Below are positions 63,177-64,000 of a DNA stretch of 64,000 nucleotides, piece by piece; within the stretch, counting starts at the first letter, position 1, and the number at the start of each line of letters is the position of its first letter. The stretch lies in NCBI GenBank assembly GCA_003963435.1, contig RXJC01000054.1:43909-107908 (forward strand). Direction: 5' to 3'. The translations under genes were made by a program, and so were the position numbers. A model generated the notes under the pieces. That model did not search any database. It saw only the letters and a list, made by a program, of their open reading frames with translations, and was not told where the DNA came from. This DNA is from Bradyrhizobiaceae bacterium (GTDB lineage: Bacteria > Pseudomonadota > Alphaproteobacteria > Rhizobiales > Xanthobacteraceae).

Positions 63177-64000
63177 ATGACCATCTTGATCGGCAGGGAT
63201 CAAGTCATATCGAGCCCGGCATTGGTGCCGACCGAGCGCGATCTCGCGCGCGATTCCCGCGTCGAGCTCACGATCGGGCTCGTCAACAACATGCCGGATC
63301 CCGCGCTGAAGGCGACCGAGCGGCAGTTCATGAAGCTGCTCCAGGCCGCGGCAGGTCCGCATCGTATCCGCTTCCACTGCTTCTCGCTTCCCAGCGTGAA
63401 ACGCTCGCCGGAAGCAAAGTGGCATGTCGAGAGCGAATATTCCGATCTTTCCGATCTCAAGCGCCTGAAATTCGACGGGCTGATCGTGACAGGCGCAGAG
63501 CCCGTTGCCCCCGAACTCGACCAGGAGCCCTACTGGCGCGACCTCACCGAGCTCATCGACTGGGCCAAGGCCAACACCCGCTCGACGATCTGGTCGTGCC
63601 TGGCCGCGCATGCGGCGGTGCTGCATCTCGACGGCATCTCACGGAGACGGCTGCCGGTCAAATGCCACGGCATTTTCGATTGCGACGCCGCGACGAGCGA
63701 TCCGCTGACGCGCGGCGCGCCGACGCCGCTGAAGGTTTCGCATTCGCGTCTCAACGAGATCGCGGAGAGCGACCTGGCGCAGGCTGGTTATCAGGTGCTG
63801 ACGCGTTCGGTCGCTGCCGGCGTCGACGTTTTCGTTCGCCAATATGCCAGCCGTTTCGTGTTCTTCCAGGGGCACCCGGAATACGACGCGCTGTCGCTCC
63901 AGCGCGAATATCTGCGCGACATCGGCCGCTATCTTGCGCGGGAGCGCGAGACTTATCCGCGCCTGCCCGTGAGCTATTTTGACGCAGCGACGGAAGAGAA
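63177..64000 (+). CDS. metA: Homoserine O-acyltransferase MetA-like (partial, runs off window)
   Basis: The open frame from the ATG at 63177 (MTILIGRDQVISSPALVPTE) continues to the window edge, giving at least 274 residues. The MetA/HTS features are VNNMPDPALKATERQFMKLL, a nucleophilic Cys in WSCLAAHAAVLHL and the His/Glu pair in FFQGHPEYDALS. It acylates homoserine for the adjacent MetY. The segment LIVTGAEPVAPELDQEPYW differs from E. coli MetA, so acetyl versus succinyl preference cannot be read here. Confidence 0.88.
   Translation, partial: MTILIGRDQVISSPALVPTERDLARDSRVELTIGLVNNMPDPALKATERQFMKLLQAAAGPHRIRFHCFSLPSVKRSPEAKWHVESEYSDLSDLKRLKFDGLIVTGAEPVAPELDQEPYWRDLTELIDWAKANTRSTIWSCLAAHAAVLHLDGISRRRLPVKCHGIFDCDAATSDPLTRGAPTPLKVSHSRLNEIAESDLAQAGYQVLTRSVAAGVDVFVRQYASRFVFFQGHPEYDALSLQREYLRDIGRYLARERETYPRLPVSYFDAATEE

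Overview
The window looks like chromosomal DNA of an alphaproteobacterium of the Bradyrhizobium/Rhodopseudomonas group. The support is the GC-rich rhizobial-type genes, a c-type cytochrome maturation (ccm) system, a 5-aminolevulinate synthase (C4 haem pathway), an alphaproteobacterial metY-metA pair, and an inverted repeat at 61.5 kb of a kind I associate with Bradyrhizobium genomes. Most of it (1 to about 56.3 kb) reads as accessory DNA: small regulators, orphan genes, several broken genes and a defence-type operon. It ends at a fragment resembling the 3' end of a tRNA-Ser gene (56345-56386). To the right the genes look like ordinary core genome: a LysR regulator, an MFS exporter, an aldo/keto reductase, an amidase, metY and metA.

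Layout. 0-7.4 kb: HTH proteins, a soluble AAA+/M41 (FtsH-like) protease with a coupled partner, small membrane proteins and an M15 peptidase. 7.9-11.6 kb: a quorum-sensing locus in which a LuxI synthase, a small protein and an EctB-like aminotransferase face a convergent operon of an AidH-like AHL lactonase and a LuxR receptor. 12-20.9 kb: an aromatic-type catabolic cluster with a FAD monooxygenase, hydrolase, AAHS transporter, M24 peptidase, thiolase and LysR regulator. 20.9-42.3 kb: a periplasmic redox/haem region with a sulfite-oxidase-type molybdoenzyme and its reductase, a redoxin, a YeeE/YedE transporter with a Cys-rich MarR, two cytochrome P460 proteins, a beta-propeller protein, hemA, ccmCDG, a LysR regulator, msrB, a frameshifted msrA, an RclC-like protein, ccmEFH, cytochrome c and a DipZ-like protein.

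Two observations stand out. First, four copies of one promoter architecture, an LTTR-type box CTATnRAAACTATA followed by TTGGRA, 18 bases and SATARY, precede the molybdoenzyme pair, the redoxin, the P460 operon and the msr/rclC operon. The last copy directly follows a lysR gene. This suggests an undescribed LysR regulon for oxidised-methionine or reactive-chlorine repair. Second, 42.6-52.7 kb is a tightly coupled four-gene operon: ClpB-like AAA+, radical SAM protein, a 2089-residue zinc-ribbon/(pseudo)kinase/DUF4011-SF1 helicase/Vsr-like nuclease, and a coiled-coil protein. It resembles Mokosh- and Hhe-type antiphage helicases but has partners I do not know from those systems. A divergent RecB-like nuclease/helicase gene beside it is broken by a frameshift and a stop codon.
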